Shown: positions 1-9,500 of the stretch, in pieces
How the letters are laid out: the number at the start of each line of letters is the position of its first letter
Numbering within the stretch: position 1 is the first letter of the stretch
Made by a program: the position numbers and the translations under genes
Notes under the pieces: generated by a model
What the model was told of the DNA's origin: nothing
Databases searched by the model: none
The model's input: the letters and a program-made list of their open reading frames with translations, nothing else
NCBI GenBank assembly: GCA_001596135.1
Contig: CP014773.1
Span: forward strand, 992,001-1,056,000
Reading direction: 5' to 3'
DNA from: Mucilaginibacter sp. PAMC 26640
GTDB lineage: Bacteria; Bacteroidota; Bacteroidia; Sphingobacteriales; Sphingobacteriaceae
DNA length: 64,000 nucleotides

Positions 1-453
1 CAGGGCCGAGATGGCAAACACCGCTTTGGGGTTTAGCTTCTCCTGCCAGTAATCCACCTTTTCTTTTACTTCAGCTTCCTCGCTCTGGTCTATCTTATTT
101 ACCAGCACTACCAGGGGCGCGGTAGAACCGGCCAGCTTTTTAAGTACGTCTTCTTCATTGTACTCCTCGTGAATATCGGTCACCATCAATATCAGGTCGG
201 CATCCACAATGGAGCCATCTACCTGGTGCATCATACTTTCGTGCAATGCATAATGCGGTTTAATGATACCCGGCGTATCCGAGAATACAATCTGGTAATC
301 CTCTTCGTTCACAATACCCAAAATACGATGACGGGTTGTCTGTGCTTTTGGGGTGATGATAGACATTTTTTCGCCCACCAGGGCGTTCATAAGGGTTGAC
401 TTACCCGCATTGGGTTTACCAATTATACTTACAAAACCTGCCCTGTGTGCCAT
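1..453 (-). CDS. era: GTPase Era, N-terminal part (runs off the window)
   Basis: Era is a Ras-like GTPase that binds 16S rRNA and helps mature the 30S subunit. The minus strand is open from the ATG at 453 to the window edge, giving 151 codons of a family that is usually about 290-300 residues. It begins MAHRAGFVSIIGKPNAGKST, so the G1 P-loop is GKPNAGKS. G2 lies in the KAQTTRHR stretch, G3 is DTPG, and G4 is NKID. The KH domain is outside the window. The G-domain order and the Era-typical TTRHRI switch I make the call firm. The start is the only ATG before the P-loop. Translation is leftwards, away from the initiator tRNA genes. Confidence 0.95.
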   Translation of the reverse strand, partial: MAHRAGFVSIIGKPNAGKSTLMNALVGEKMSIITPKAQTTRHRILGIVNEEDYQIVFSDTPGIIKPHYALHESMMHQVDGSIVDADLILMVTDIHEEYNEEDVLKKLAGSTAPLVVLVNKIDQSEEAEVKEKVDYWQEKLNPKAVFAISAL

Positions 454-475
454 AAAAAAAATAATTAAAATATTA

Positions 476-507
476 TTTGGACTGCAAAGAAACGAATTAT
501 ATCTTTG
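476..507 (+). promoter_or_regulatory. Bacteroidota-type promoter facing the initiator tRNA genes, overlapped by an inverted repeat
   Basis: TTTG at 476-479 and TATCTTTG at 500-507 are separated by 20 bases. This matches the Bacteroidota consensus TTTG ... TAnnTTTG. It lies about 93 bases before the first tRNA. A perfect 12-bp inverted repeat (479-490 and 502-513, GGACTGCAAAGA/TCTTTGCAGTCC) covers the spacer and the -7 box. It could be an operator or a hairpin in the leader. Confidence 0.55.
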
Positions 508-599
508 CAGTCCAATAAAAAACGGCATGCAAATGCATTTTCACATTTGGAAAGAAAACATTTCGGATGTTATGACCGTTATGTAACCAACAAAAATAG

Positions 600-672
<73 letters not shown>

Positions 673-688
673 CCCAAGATAAGAGAAG

Positions 689-714
689 GCCTTGATCGAA
701 AGATTAAGGCTTTT
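689..714 (+). terminator. Rho-independent terminator after tRNA-fMet copy 1
   Basis: Stem GCCTTGATC / GATTAAGGC with a GAAA loop (one G-T pair), followed by TTTT. Confidence 0.7.
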
Positions 715-814
715 GATTTCTTAAAGCGGGAAGGCCTAAGCGGCTAAACCGGATTTCTGCCCAACAGGATCAAACATTTCGGAGTTATGCCCGTTATGTA
801 ATTAATAAAAATAG

Positions 815-887
<73 letters not shown>

Positions 888-901
888 CCCAAGTTTAGAA
901 A

Positions 902-931
902 GCCTTGAATCGAAAGATTTGAGGCTTTTTT
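902..931 (+). terminator. Rho-independent terminator after tRNA-fMet copy 2
   Basis: Stem GCCTTGAATC / GATTTGAGGC with a GAAA loop, followed by six T. Almost the same stem recurs at 11228-11253 after the efflux operon. Confidence 0.8.
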
Positions 932-951
932 GGTTTAACATGCTAATTGTA

Positions 952-2448
952 TTATCCCTCATCGTTTCCTATCAGTGTTAAGACAACTTTATACGCTGTG
1001 TTTTTCTCCAAGCGTGCTATTAGCCAGGCGATAAAACTTAAAGAGAAGATATCATTATTCTCTTTTTGGGTGAGTTGGTTTACAACAGTAGCTTTGTACC
1101 TGGGGTCAAAAGCTACATCGGGTTTCAACAGATATTTTTCAACCAGCCCCAGATACTGTAACACCCGTTCCTCGGAGGTCTTCAGCAGATATTTTTTGTA
1201 CCGTCTCCGGAAGCTCATGAGCCGTGATAAGGCAAGCTCAATATTAGAGAATTGTGCCTGTACCAGTATTTCCATCAGGTTTTTACGGATAGTCCATAAC
1301 ATGCCCATCTTTTTTTCGTACCATGCATCGGTCTGTGTCAATAGTGCCAGCTGTTTCAAACTCGCCCGGTCATCACAAAGGGCTAAAAACATCGCCAGGC
1401 TTAAGCGTACATCCGCTAGATCTTCCGGCTTGGACGTACTCTTTTTGTTGGAGAGCGATTCCTGCAATAGCGCGATAGCCCTATCAGAAAACCCTGTAAA
1501 AAACAGATTTAGTGAAGTGAGTAACTGATGGCGTAAATAAAACAGCGCATAATACCGGCTGTCTGCTAACATTAAATGCATCATTTCCTTTAGGTAGGAT
1601 GCACTCTTCCCGAACCTTCTTTGCCGTAAATGAAAATTGGCCAAAAAATACAAAATGGATATATGATAAAAACCATACGTCTGTTTGTGCTGCACCTGGC
1701 CTTTCATAAATTGATTGGTTCGGTTAATGTATCGCTCTATCAACCCATAGTTCTGCTGAATGGCTGCGTATTCATTCGCTATGAAAAGAATTTGGTAAAT
1801 AGACTTGTAAGTCATTAAGTCCTGTTTGGAAATCTTGTATTTCCGGATGGTAGCCAGCATTAAAGTGGTCAGATTAACAATCTTGCCGTTCAGGTGTATC
1901 TCCTGCAATTCCTGCCTTAAATAGGCGTAAGCCATATTGAGCCTGGCTTCGCGCTGCATTTCCGCCTGGTTCCGCAAAAAGCGAGCGGTTAAAGTGTCAA
2001 GGTCCTCCGCTCCAGGCATATGAGCATACTGCAGCCTTAACAGCAAAAGTTCGTTCAATAAGTTAAATTGCTCCAAAGACTCCGCTATCGCTTCAGCCTT
2101 GTCCATACACTTGAACGCAATTTTAACCAGCTCATTTTCCGAGAGGAAACGAGCTACCACAAGCAGGCGCAAAGCCTCATAGCTATCTGAATGATTGCTC
2201 TCAAAGGTTTTCTGCGATAAGAATAACAACAAATTATCCTGCAGCCTTTTTCTTAAGGCATAGTATGCATCTTTATTTTTGTAAGATTTGTAGAGCTTGT
2301 CGAAAGCAGTTATATCGTCAGTTTCTACCAAATTGAATAGCTGTAAATTTTTTACATCCTCTCTTTTATTCTTATCCCGTAAAAACTGCTTAAACAGCTT
2401 TCTGTCTGTATTATTAAGAAGGCTGGTCAACTCTAAAAGTCCGTCCAT
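952..2448 (-). CDS. Helical protein of unknown function, 498 aa
   Basis: I do not recognise a named family. The 498-residue product has no signal peptide or membrane segment. It is almost entirely amphipathic helix, rich in Leu, Arg, Lys and Tyr, with pairs of helices that look like TPR or other alpha-solenoid repeats. Examples are the stretches around residues 110-160, 205-260 and 290-330. It opens MDGLLELTSLLNNTDRKLFK. It is probably a cytoplasmic scaffold-like protein. It stands alone, converging with the tRNA genes, and the next gene upstream is divergent. The role is unknown. Confidence 0.75.
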   Translation of the reverse strand: MDGLLELTSLLNNTDRKLFKQFLRDKNKREDVKNLQLFNLVETDDITAFDKLYKSYKNKDAYYALRKRLQDNLLLFLSQKTFESNHSDSYEALRLLVVARFLSENELVKIAFKCMDKAEAIAESLEQFNLLNELLLLRLQYAHMPGAEDLDTLTARFLRNQAEMQREARLNMAYAYLRQELQEIHLNGKIVNLTTLMLATIRKYKISKQDLMTYKSIYQILFIANEYAAIQQNYGLIERYINRTNQFMKGQVQHKQTYGFYHISILYFLANFHLRQRRFGKSASYLKEMMHLMLADSRYYALFYLRHQLLTSLNLFFTGFSDRAIALLQESLSNKKSTSKPEDLADVRLSLAMFLALCDDRASLKQLALLTQTDAWYEKKMGMLWTIRKNLMEILVQAQFSNIELALSRLMSFRRRYKKYLLKTSEERVLQYLGLVEKYLLKPDVAFDPRYKATVVNQLTQKENNDIFSLSFIAWLIARLEKNTAYKVVLTLIGNDEG

Positions 2449-2581
2449 GACTGGGTTGTGATTGCTATAAAAGTAATATATTTTTCATTTATATATCATC
2501 AGTTATCTGAGAATCCTGACTTTTCAAGGTTTGTTTTATACCCGACATTTGGTTCAACAATAATCACAAAAACAAAAAATC

Positions 2582-3049
2582 ATGGAATCGCTACAACACA
2601 GAACTGAAGAAAATTTGAATACCCTAAAAGCAGGTGAAAAAATCAGAAGCCCGTTTAAACCAACTGCCGCATTTATAGGGGCATCATGGTTTGCATTATT
2701 AGCCGGAGCAGTGGGATACTGCATAGGCTTATGGAATGCGGGTATGGCATTGAATGAAAAAGGCTATTATTTCACCATTTTATTATTTGGCCTGTTTGCT
2801 GTGATCTCCGTACAGAAAAGCGTGAGAGACCGGGCTGAAGGGCATGCGGTTACCGACCTTTACTACGGCCTGAGTTGGTTTGCCACTATTGCGGCAATGA
2901 TCTTACTCACTATTGGATTATGGAACGCAGACCTCGCCAGAAGTGAGAAAGGCTTTTACGCTATGGCCTTCTGCTTAAGTATGTTTTCGGCCATTGCTGT
3001 GCAAAAGAATACCCGCGACGCAAAAATGTTAGCCGACAAAGAACTGTAA
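2582..3049 (+). CDS. yiaA: YiaA/YiaB-family inner-membrane protein
   Basis: The 155-residue product holds two copies of the YiaAB domain. Each has two membrane segments and a conserved pattern: ASWFALLAGAVGYCIGLWNA ... NEKGYY in the first copy, and LSWFATIAAMILLTIGLWNA ... SEKGFY in the second. Each copy ends with VQK(S/N)xRD. The N-terminal ~25 residues are polar and probably cytoplasmic. E. coli YiaA and YiaB are inner-membrane proteins without a settled biochemical function, so only the family is secure. The ATG at 2582 follows an AT-rich leader and is the only reasonable start. A strong hairpin terminator follows directly, so this is a single-gene unit. Confidence 0.88.
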   Translation: MESLQHRTEENLNTLKAGEKIRSPFKPTAAFIGASWFALLAGAVGYCIGLWNAGMALNEKGYYFTILLFGLFAVISVQKSVRDRAEGHAVTDLYYGLSWFATIAAMILLTIGLWNADLARSEKGFYAMAFCLSMFSAIAVQKNTRDAKMLADKEL

Positions 3050-3063
3050 CGTAGCGGTTACCA

Positions 3064-3100
3064 CCCCGCAGCGCCTTGCCTGGCAAGCCTGCGGGGTTTT
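3064..3100 (+). terminator. Terminator after the YiaA-like gene
   Basis: Outer stem CCCCGCAG/CTGCGGGG with inner stem CTTGCC/GGCAAG, followed by TTTT. Confidence 0.8.
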
Positions 3101-3170
3101 ATGGCAACAAGATTTGGTTGTTTTGGCACCAGGTTTATAAAAGCTTGCTTACGCTTGCTCCATTAATTCA

Positions 3171-3599
3171 TCATGCGCCTGGGTCATATTCAACTATCCA
3201 TTCAATACCATATTTGTCTCTGAACATCCCGGCGTAGGTGCCCCAGGGGCTATCGCCTATCGGCCCTTCCACTTCCCCGCCTGCAGATAATCCGTTAAAT
3301 ACCTGCGTGGCTTCTTCGCGGCTCTCTGCACTCACCGCAATTTTAGACCTGTTTTCACGTTCGTTTACCCTCCCCATAAACTCTGGAACATCATTGGCTA
3401 ACAACACATTGTTACTCCCGATAGGCAGCGCTATGTGCATAATTTTGTTAGCCTCATTTTCGGGCACCTGAAATTCATCGCTCGCAAGGTCTTTAAAGCG
3501 AACGACCTTTTTAAACTCTCCGCCAAAAACTGATTGGTAAAATGTAAATGCTTCTTCGGCATTGCCATTAAAGTTGATCCATGGATTAATTGCTTTCAT
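3171..3599 (-). CDS. VOC-superfamily protein, PhnB-like
   Basis: The 142-residue protein has the paired beta-alpha-beta-beta-beta modules of the vicinal oxygen chelate fold. The first module opens with INPWINFNGNAEEAFTFYQS and the second ends with DKYGIEWIVEY. The spacing fits the PhnB / 'DUF1428-like' branch often annotated as a 3-demethylubiquinone methyltransferase-like domain. That name is historical and no activity should be inferred. It is the third gene of an apparent ArsR-AHSA1-VOC operon read leftwards, and such trios are common in Bacteroidota. A 71-base AT-rich gap separates it from the AHSA1 gene. Substrate unknown. Confidence 0.85.
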   Translation of the reverse strand: MKAINPWINFNGNAEEAFTFYQSVFGGEFKKVVRFKDLASDEFQVPENEANKIMHIALPIGSNNVLLANDVPEFMGRVNERENRSKIAVSAESREEATQVFNGLSAGGEVEGPIGDSPWGTYAGMFRDKYGIEWIVEYDPGA

Positions 3600-3670
3600 G
3601 ATATTTATTTTTAATTGTGAATGTTTTTTGATTAAGGTATTCCTTAAATTATTCTAAAATTTTCATACGA

Positions 3671-4168
3671 TTACTTCCGGGATAAATTAGCAAGCAAATC
3701 TTCCAGGTTTTTAAGGGTCATATTGAAACCTATTTTAAAGCCTTCCAACAATTTCTCCAACCGCTCGAATGATTCATTGTAAATGGTAATGTCAACTTTA
3801 GTTATGCCATTTTTTTCACTGAAGTGGTAGTCCCACTCCGAACCCGGCAGTTCACGGTTTTCGTCCTTATCGGCAAAAGCGTTATACATTTTAAAATTAG
3901 TTTTCGGGGTAATTGCAGTAAAATCCTGTACTGCCCAACGCTCCTGCCCGTCGGGGCTTACCATTGCGTAAACCCTGCGCCCCCCAACTTTAAATTCCAT
4001 ATACCTGGTTTTTGCGCGCATGGGTGCAGGTGCGCCCCATTGGTCCAGCAATTCGGCTTTGGTGAAGGCATCCCATACCAAAGATTGTGCGGCATTAAAC
4101 TGCCGGGTGATATAAACCGTTTTGGCTTTTTTATCAACGTTAAAATCAAATAGCAAATCGTTGTTCAT
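3671..4168 (-). CDS. SRPBCC / AHSA1-family protein
   Basis: The 165-residue product matches the START-like helix-grip fold of the AHSA1 family. It has an N-terminal strand with [20 protein letters not shown], the W-G motif of the ligand-binding pocket, the [13 protein letters not shown] turn, and a C-terminal helix containing [13 protein letters not shown]. Its start codon overlaps the stop of the upstream ArsR gene by one base (TAATG), which indicates translational coupling. ArsR-AHSA1 pairs are frequent. The AHSA1 member is thought to bind a small hydrophobic ligand, but none is known here. Confidence 0.9.
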   Translation of the reverse strand: MNNDLLFDFNVDKKAKTVYITRQFNAAQSLVWDAFTKAELLDQWGAPAPMRAKTRYMEFKVGGRRVYAMVSPDGQERWAVQDFTAITPKTNFKMYNAFADKDENRELPGSEWDYHFSEKNGITKVDITIYNESFERLEKLLEGFKIGFNMTLKNLEDLLANLSRK

Positions 4169-4485
4169 TATTTCTGTTCTTTAATTGTTGTCAATAATTG
4201 GTCAAGCTGATTAAATTGCGTTTCCCAGTTCTGCCTGAACTGGGCCAACCAGTTGTCAAACTCCAACATTTTTTTGGCGTTGAAGTGATAATAAATCTCT
4301 CTGCCTACGGGCTCGGGTCTAATCAGTTCGCAGGCTTGTAACACTTTTATATGTTTTGACACAGCCTGCCGGCTCATATCAAATTTTTCTGCCATCGTAT
4401 TTGGCGTTAAAGCCTGTATTGCAATTAAAGTTAAAATAGCCCTGCGTGTTGGGTCGGCTATTGCCTGAAATATATCCTGTTTCAC
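4168..4485 (-). CDS. ArsR-family winged-helix transcriptional regulator
   Basis: The 105-residue protein is a minimal ArsR/SmtB-type winged helix: [18 protein letters not shown], then the recognition helix region [19 protein letters not shown], then the wing [12 protein letters not shown]. No metal-binding cysteine cluster (such as the alpha3 CxC motif) is present, which fits the non-metal ArsR group that accompanies AHSA1 proteins. It heads the operon. Its promoter carries two perfect 16-base palindromes (4504-4519 and 4530-4545), so autorepression is likely. Confidence 0.92.
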   Translation of the reverse strand: MKQDIFQAIADPTRRAILTLIAIQALTPNTMAEKFDMSRQAVSKHIKVLQACELIRPEPVGREIYYHFNAKKMLEFDNWLAQFRQNWETQFNQLDQLLTTIKEQK

Positions 4486-4503
4486 AATTTAAATTTTAAT
4501 TAA

Positions 4504-4550
4504 GCAACCTTTCGGTTGCAAATATATATGCAACTTTTGAGTTGCGCAAA
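4504..4550 (-). promoter_or_regulatory. ArsR-operon promoter with paired operator palindromes
   Basis: On the minus strand TTTG (4550-4547) and TATATTTG (4526-4519) are separated by 20 bases, a very good Bacteroidota promoter. Two perfect palindromes, GCAACCTTTCGGTTGC (4504-4519) and GCAACTTTTGAGTTGC (4530-4545), share the half-site GCAAC. They sit on the downstream edge of the -7 box and in the spacer. A dimeric repressor bound to both would block the promoter. This points to autoregulation by the ArsR protein encoded directly downstream. Confidence 0.75.
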
Positions 4551-4664
4551 TTATTTTAACTATTTTTTATCAGCCCTTGAATCTTTAAAATTTACCCCAT
4601 AATCAAATATTTATTTATTTACGCTTTATTGACATTACAATCTAAATCATTGCTCATTTTTGTC

Positions 4665-4678
4665 TGACATTTTTGTCA
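4665..4678 (+). promoter_or_regulatory. Candidate TetR operator, site 1 (before the tetR-like gene)
   Basis: TGACATTTTTGTCA has half-sites TGAC/GTCA and is followed by AACTAAT. It lies 15 bases before the start of the TetR gene. The same core plus AACTAAT recurs at 5299, before the efflux adaptor gene. Confidence 0.55.
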
Positions 4679-4693
4679 AACTAATCTAAAGCG

Positions 4694-5281
4694 ATGGCCA
4701 TCCGCGATACCGGTACAGAACAACATATAAAGGATACTGCAAAAAAGATTTTTTTCGCGGAGGGACGGTTCAACGCTACCACCCAGGATATTGCCGATGC
4801 CGCAGGTGTGGCTCGTACAGTCATCAATTATTACTTCCGTTCGAAGGATACGCTTTTTAAAACCGTGTTTGAGGAAGCGATGCAAGAGACTGCGATGACT
4901 TTGGACAAAGTATTATTATCTCCCTTACCCTTTAGGGAGAAGGTAATTAAGTTTATCGACGTTTTTTTGCGGGAATTGAGCCGATATCCGTACAAGGAGT
5001 CTTTCATGATCAGCGAAATCAATGCTAATGGATTTGTTGCGCCCGAGAAAGGTGCGTCTCCGGCATTAGTTCACTTTTTTAAAGAAATAGAAACCGCTAT
5101 GGATAAAGGCGAGATAAAAAAAATGTTGCCAATAAATTTTATGCTTAATCTATTTTCATTGACCGCATACCCTTTGCTTGTCCGTCCGCTCTTCAAACAA
5201 TTATTTAATATTAATGATGTTAAATTCCGGGAACTGATGACGGAACGTAAAAAGGTCATTATCGAAATGCTGTTCACTTAA
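4694..5281 (+). CDS. TetR/AcrR-family transcriptional regulator of the efflux operon
   Basis: The 195-residue protein has the TetR N-terminal DNA-binding domain: helix 1 EQHIKDTAKKIFFAEGRFNA, then TTQDIADAAGVARTVINYYF as the helix-turn-helix, then RSKDTLF. The rest is a helical ligand-binding domain. It lies 90 bases upstream of, and in line with, an RND adaptor/pump/channel operon, which is the usual arrangement for a local repressor. Similar TGAC-n6-GTCA palindromes precede both this gene and the adaptor gene, suggesting autorepression and pump repression by the same protein. Effector unknown. Confidence 0.92.
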   Translation: MAIRDTGTEQHIKDTAKKIFFAEGRFNATTQDIADAAGVARTVINYYFRSKDTLFKTVFEEAMQETAMTLDKVLLSPLPFREKVIKFIDVFLRELSRYPYKESFMISEINANGFVAPEKGASPALVHFFKEIETAMDKGEIKKMLPINFMLNLFSLTAYPLLVRPLFKQLFNINDVKFRELMTERKKVIIEMLFT

Positions 5282-5298
5282 TTTTTTTGCCAAAAAAC

Positions 5299-5312
5299 TG
5301 ACATAAACGTCA
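5299..5312 (+). promoter_or_regulatory. Candidate TetR operator, site 2 (before the adaptor gene)
   Basis: TGACATAAACGTCA, followed by AACTAAT as in site 1. It lies between the TetR stop and the adaptor start. Confidence 0.55.
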
Positions 5313-5371
5313 AACTAATTCGTCTATTATAATTTTTAATTCATCATGAATCATTATCAACTCCATACCAA

Positions 5372-6544
5372 ATGAAAACAAATGCAATAAATTGCACAAT
5401 TTTAAGCGCGGCAATAATCATTCTTTCCTCGTGCGGGGATAACAATAAAGGCGGACAGGCAGCCCCCGGCCAGAACCCACCGCCTCCTGCAAATTATCAG
5501 GTATTTGAAGTTACTCCCCAGGATGCTACTTTGCACACCAGCTACCCCACCGTTCTGCAGGGACAACAAACGATCGATATCCGCCCTAAAATTGATGGCT
5601 ATATCGACAAAATTTACGTTGATGAAGGGTCAGTTGTAAAAAAAGGGCAGCCGCTTTTTAAATTGAGCGCCCCCCAATATGAGCAAACTGTACAAAGCTC
5701 AATTGCCGCTATCAATAGTGCCAAAGCAGATATCAATTCTGCCGAAATTGCAGTTAATAAAACAAGGCCCTTGGTTGATAAAGGCATCATCTCCCGCTAC
5801 GAACTGGAAACGGATCAAAACACACTGAATACCAAACGTGCCGCTTTAGCGCAGGCCCAAACTAATTTAGCCACAGCCAAAGTAAACCAGGGATATACAT
5901 TGGTTACCAGCCCTGTTGACGGTGTTGTAGGTACAATTCCATACCGCTTAGGTAGTTTGATCACCAGCACAACATCCAGTCCATTAACTACGGTAGCTAA
6001 CATTGGTAACGTTTATGCTTATTTCTCACTCAACGAAAAACAACTTTTAGATTTTTCGAGGACAGTGAAAGGCTCCACCCTGGATCAAAAAATTAAAAAT
6101 ACCCCGCTAATCAACCTAACCTTAGCTGATGGTTCTACCTATCCGGAAAAAGGAAAAATACAAACCATCAGCGGTTTATTAAACACAGCAACAGGTACGG
6201 CCAGCTTGCGTGCTGCATTTCCAAACCCTCTTCATTTGCTGCGAAGTGGTGCCACCGGCAGCGTGGATGTACCACAAGCATTAACCTCCGCCTTATTGAT
6301 TCCACAAAAATCTGCTTATGAGCAGCAGGGTAAATACTTTGTATTTGTACTGGAGCAAAATAACATCGTAAGAAGCCGGGAAATTAAAATCATGGAACTT
6401 ACTGCCGGACAGTATTACGTGGTAACGGAAGGCATAAAAGCAGGAGAAAAGCTGGTGCTTGACGGATCAATATCGCTAAAAGACTCTACAAAAATCATCC
6501 CGCAGGCACTGGTTGCCAGTAAAGTTTACCAGGACGTTAACTAA
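5372..6544 (+). CDS. RND efflux periplasmic adaptor (membrane fusion protein), lipoprotein
   Basis: This is the periplasmic adaptor that links the inner-membrane pump to the outer-membrane channel (AcrA/MexA family). It is 390 residues long. A lipoprotein signal ends in ILSSCGDNN. A lipoyl-like half motif follows (DIRPKIDGYIDKIYVDEGSVVKKGQ split by the hairpin), then a long alpha-hairpin at residues ~105-165, the second lipoyl half (VTSPVDGVVGTIPYRLGSLI), and the beta-barrel and membrane-proximal parts. It is the first structural gene after the TetR gene. The pump starts 47 bases downstream. Confidence 0.95.
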   Translation: MKTNAINCTILSAAIIILSSCGDNNKGGQAAPGQNPPPPANYQVFEVTPQDATLHTSYPTVLQGQQTIDIRPKIDGYIDKIYVDEGSVVKKGQPLFKLSAPQYEQTVQSSIAAINSAKADINSAEIAVNKTRPLVDKGIISRYELETDQNTLNTKRAALAQAQTNLATAKVNQGYTLVTSPVDGVVGTIPYRLGSLITSTTSSPLTTVANIGNVYAYFSLNEKQLLDFSRTVKGSTLDQKIKNTPLINLTLADGSTYPEKGKIQTISGLLNTATGTASLRAAFPNPLHLLRSGATGSVDVPQALTSALLIPQKSAYEQQGKYFVFVLEQNNIVRSREIKIMELTAGQYYVVTEGIKAGEKLVLDGSISLKDSTKIIPQALVASKVYQDVN

Positions 6545-6591
6545 GCTTAAAAACAAGCAGCTCCCCATTAATAAATATAGCGCATACTATT

Positions 6592-9500
6592 ATGTTAAAA
6601 AAATTTATAGAACGGCCGGTATTATCAACGGTAATATCGGTGATACTGGTCATCCTGGGTTTAATAGGCTTGCTAACGCTCCCTATTACCCAATACCCGG
6701 ATATTGCACCGCCGCAAGTGGTGGTTTCTGCAGGATATTCTGGCGCCAATGCCGATGTGGTGTTAACCAGTGTTATCGTGCCCCTGGAAGAACAGATCAA
6801 TGGTGTGGAAGGCATGACCTATATGACATCCACCGCGAGCGATGATGGCTCGGCACAAATCACTGTTTATTTTGCCTTGGGTACCAACCCGGATATCGCT
6901 GCTGTAAACGTTCAAAACAGGGTATCTAAGGCTACTCCGTTGTTGCCTGCTGCCGTTACGCAAGCTGGTGTTACTACCCAAAAGCAACAAAGCAGTAACA
7001 TCATGATCTTCTCGCTCTCCAGCACCAATAAGTCATACGATCAGACATTTTTACAAAACTACGCCAACATTAATTTACTCCCGCAGATAAAACGGATAAG
7101 CGGAGTAGGTGATGCAACCGCATTTGGTTCTAAAGATTACTCCATGAGAATCTGGCTTAAGCCGAGCGTGATGGCGTCATACCATTTAATACCGGATGAT
7201 ATTAATGCTGCCCTTGCCGAGCAAAACGTAGATGCTGCACCCGGTAAAGTAGGCGAGAACGATAACCAATCATACCAATACACCCTCAAATACAAGGGTC
7301 GTTTAAAAACCGTTGCCGACTTCCAGAACATCGTTATTAAATCAACCAGTACGGGGCAAACCCTACTGTTAAAAGACGTTGCCCGTTTGGAGCTTGGATC
7401 TTTAAATTACACGGGAAACACCTATACTGATGGTCACCCCTCAATAGGGATAGCAATATCCCAGGTTGCAGGCTCCAACGCACACTCACTCATTCAGCAA
7501 TGTGAGGCAACTATAAAAGCAGCATCAAAATCGTTCCCTCCGGGTGTGCATTATACCTCATTGCTCAACGCCAACGACTTTCTGGATGAATCGATCAGCA
7601 AGGTTATACATACCTTGATCGAAGCTTTTATCCTTGTGTTTATCGTAGTATTGATTTTCCTGCAAGATTTCCGCTCGACTTTAATACCGGCAATTGCGGT
7701 TCCGGTCGCCATTGTGGGTACCTTCTTTTTCTTAAACCTATTTGGGTTTACCATTAACTTGCTCACCTTATTTGCGCTGGTTTTGGCCATCGGGATAGTG
7801 GTGGATGATGCGATAGTGGTTGTTGAAGCAGTACACGCCAAGCTGGATGCCGGGGCAGTTTCCGCTAAAGAAGCAACAGTTAGCGCTATGAATGATATTA
7901 GTGGTGCCATTGTATCTATAACATTAGTAATGGCAGCTGTATTTATCCCGGTATCATTTATATCCGGTTCGTCAGGCGTTTTTTATAAACAATTTGGTTT
8001 AACACTGGCTATCGCCATCATCATTTCTGCGGTAAACGCCCTTACGCTTAGTCCGGCGTTATGCGCCCTTTTCCTCAAACCACATCCGGAGGGTGAGCAT
8101 AAAGACGCTGGTTTTCTGCAGCGGTTTTACACGGCCTTTAACACCGGGTTTGAGTCGGTAACAAATAAGTACAAGAACTCGGTTCACTTCCTTATCGGCA
8201 AAAAATGGATAGCCGGCTTAATTATTTTAGTTTTCTCGGGTATCTTTTACATCCTCATGAAAACTACCGCAACGGCTTTCGTTCCCAATGAAGATCAGGG
8301 TGTGTTATTCGCAAATATCAGTTTACCGGTAGGATCATCTTTAGACAGAAGTGCAGCCACTGCTAAAGAAGTGGAAGGGATCATCAAAAAACTGCCGCAA
8401 GTAGCCTCGACATTAACGATAACCGGGCAAAGTTTTATTGCCGGAGCAGGTGGTTCATACGCAATGATCGTCGTTAAACTTAAGCCCTGGGATCAACGAA
8501 GAGGTAAGGGCGAAGATATCGGCAGCATTACAGGCCAGCTTTTTGGAATGACCGCGGGCATTAAAAATGCGCAGGTGATATTCTTCGCCCCGCCAACATT
8601 GCAGGGCTTTGGCACCAGCAGCGGGTTTGAATTTCAGCTGCAGGACAAAACTGGTGGCGATATCAATAAGTTTAGTAACGTTAGCACCAGTTTCTTAGCT
8701 GCATTAAGTAAACGGCCCGAAATTCAATATGCTACCACATCTTTCAATACAACGTTTCCACAATACATGATCAATGTAAATGTGGCCAAATGTAAACAGG
8801 CAGGTGTAACTGTCAGTCGCGTATTGAGCACCCTTGAGGGCTATTACGGTGGTGTATATGCATCTAACTTTAATGAGTTTGGCAAGCAATACCGGGTGAT
8901 GATACAGGCTGATGCCACTTATCGTGGTACCACGGCCAGCCTTAATGATATTTACGTACGGGCAGATAGCAGCAGCACCATGGCACCAATATCTGAATTT
9001 GTTACACTGAAAAAAGTTTACGGTCCGCAGGCTATCAAGCGATTTAACCTCTTTACATCTATTGCTATACAGGGCGCGCCAAATGCGGGCTTTAGCTCTG
9101 GCGATGCAATAAAAGCGATTGAGGAAGTAGGCGCTAAAACTTTACCGGTGGGGTACAGCTATGAATATTCGGGCTTAACGCGGGAGGAAATAGCCGGAGG
9201 CAGTCAAACGGTTTACATCTTTATGCTGTGTTTAGTTTTTGTGTACTTCTTACTAAGTGCACAGTACGAAAGCTATATTTTGCCTTTCGCTGTATTGCTT
9301 TCGTTGCCCGTAGGCTTGGCAGGCGCTTTTGTTTTTGCCAAGCTATTTAATGTACAGAATAACATCTACTTGCAAATAACGCTGATCATGCTGATTGGTT
9401 TGCTGGCCAAAAACGCCATCCTTATTGTGGAGTTTGCGGTTGCCCGCCGTAAACATGGCTTAAGTTTGGCAGATGCAGCCATTGAAGGTGCAACGGCCCG

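Noticed and set aside
947-1528. Plus-strand frame of 193 codons antisense to the helical protein
   Set aside because: It mirrors the minus-strand gene at 952-2448, which has a coherent helical product; the antisense product is rich in Ser, Arg and Cys without pattern.
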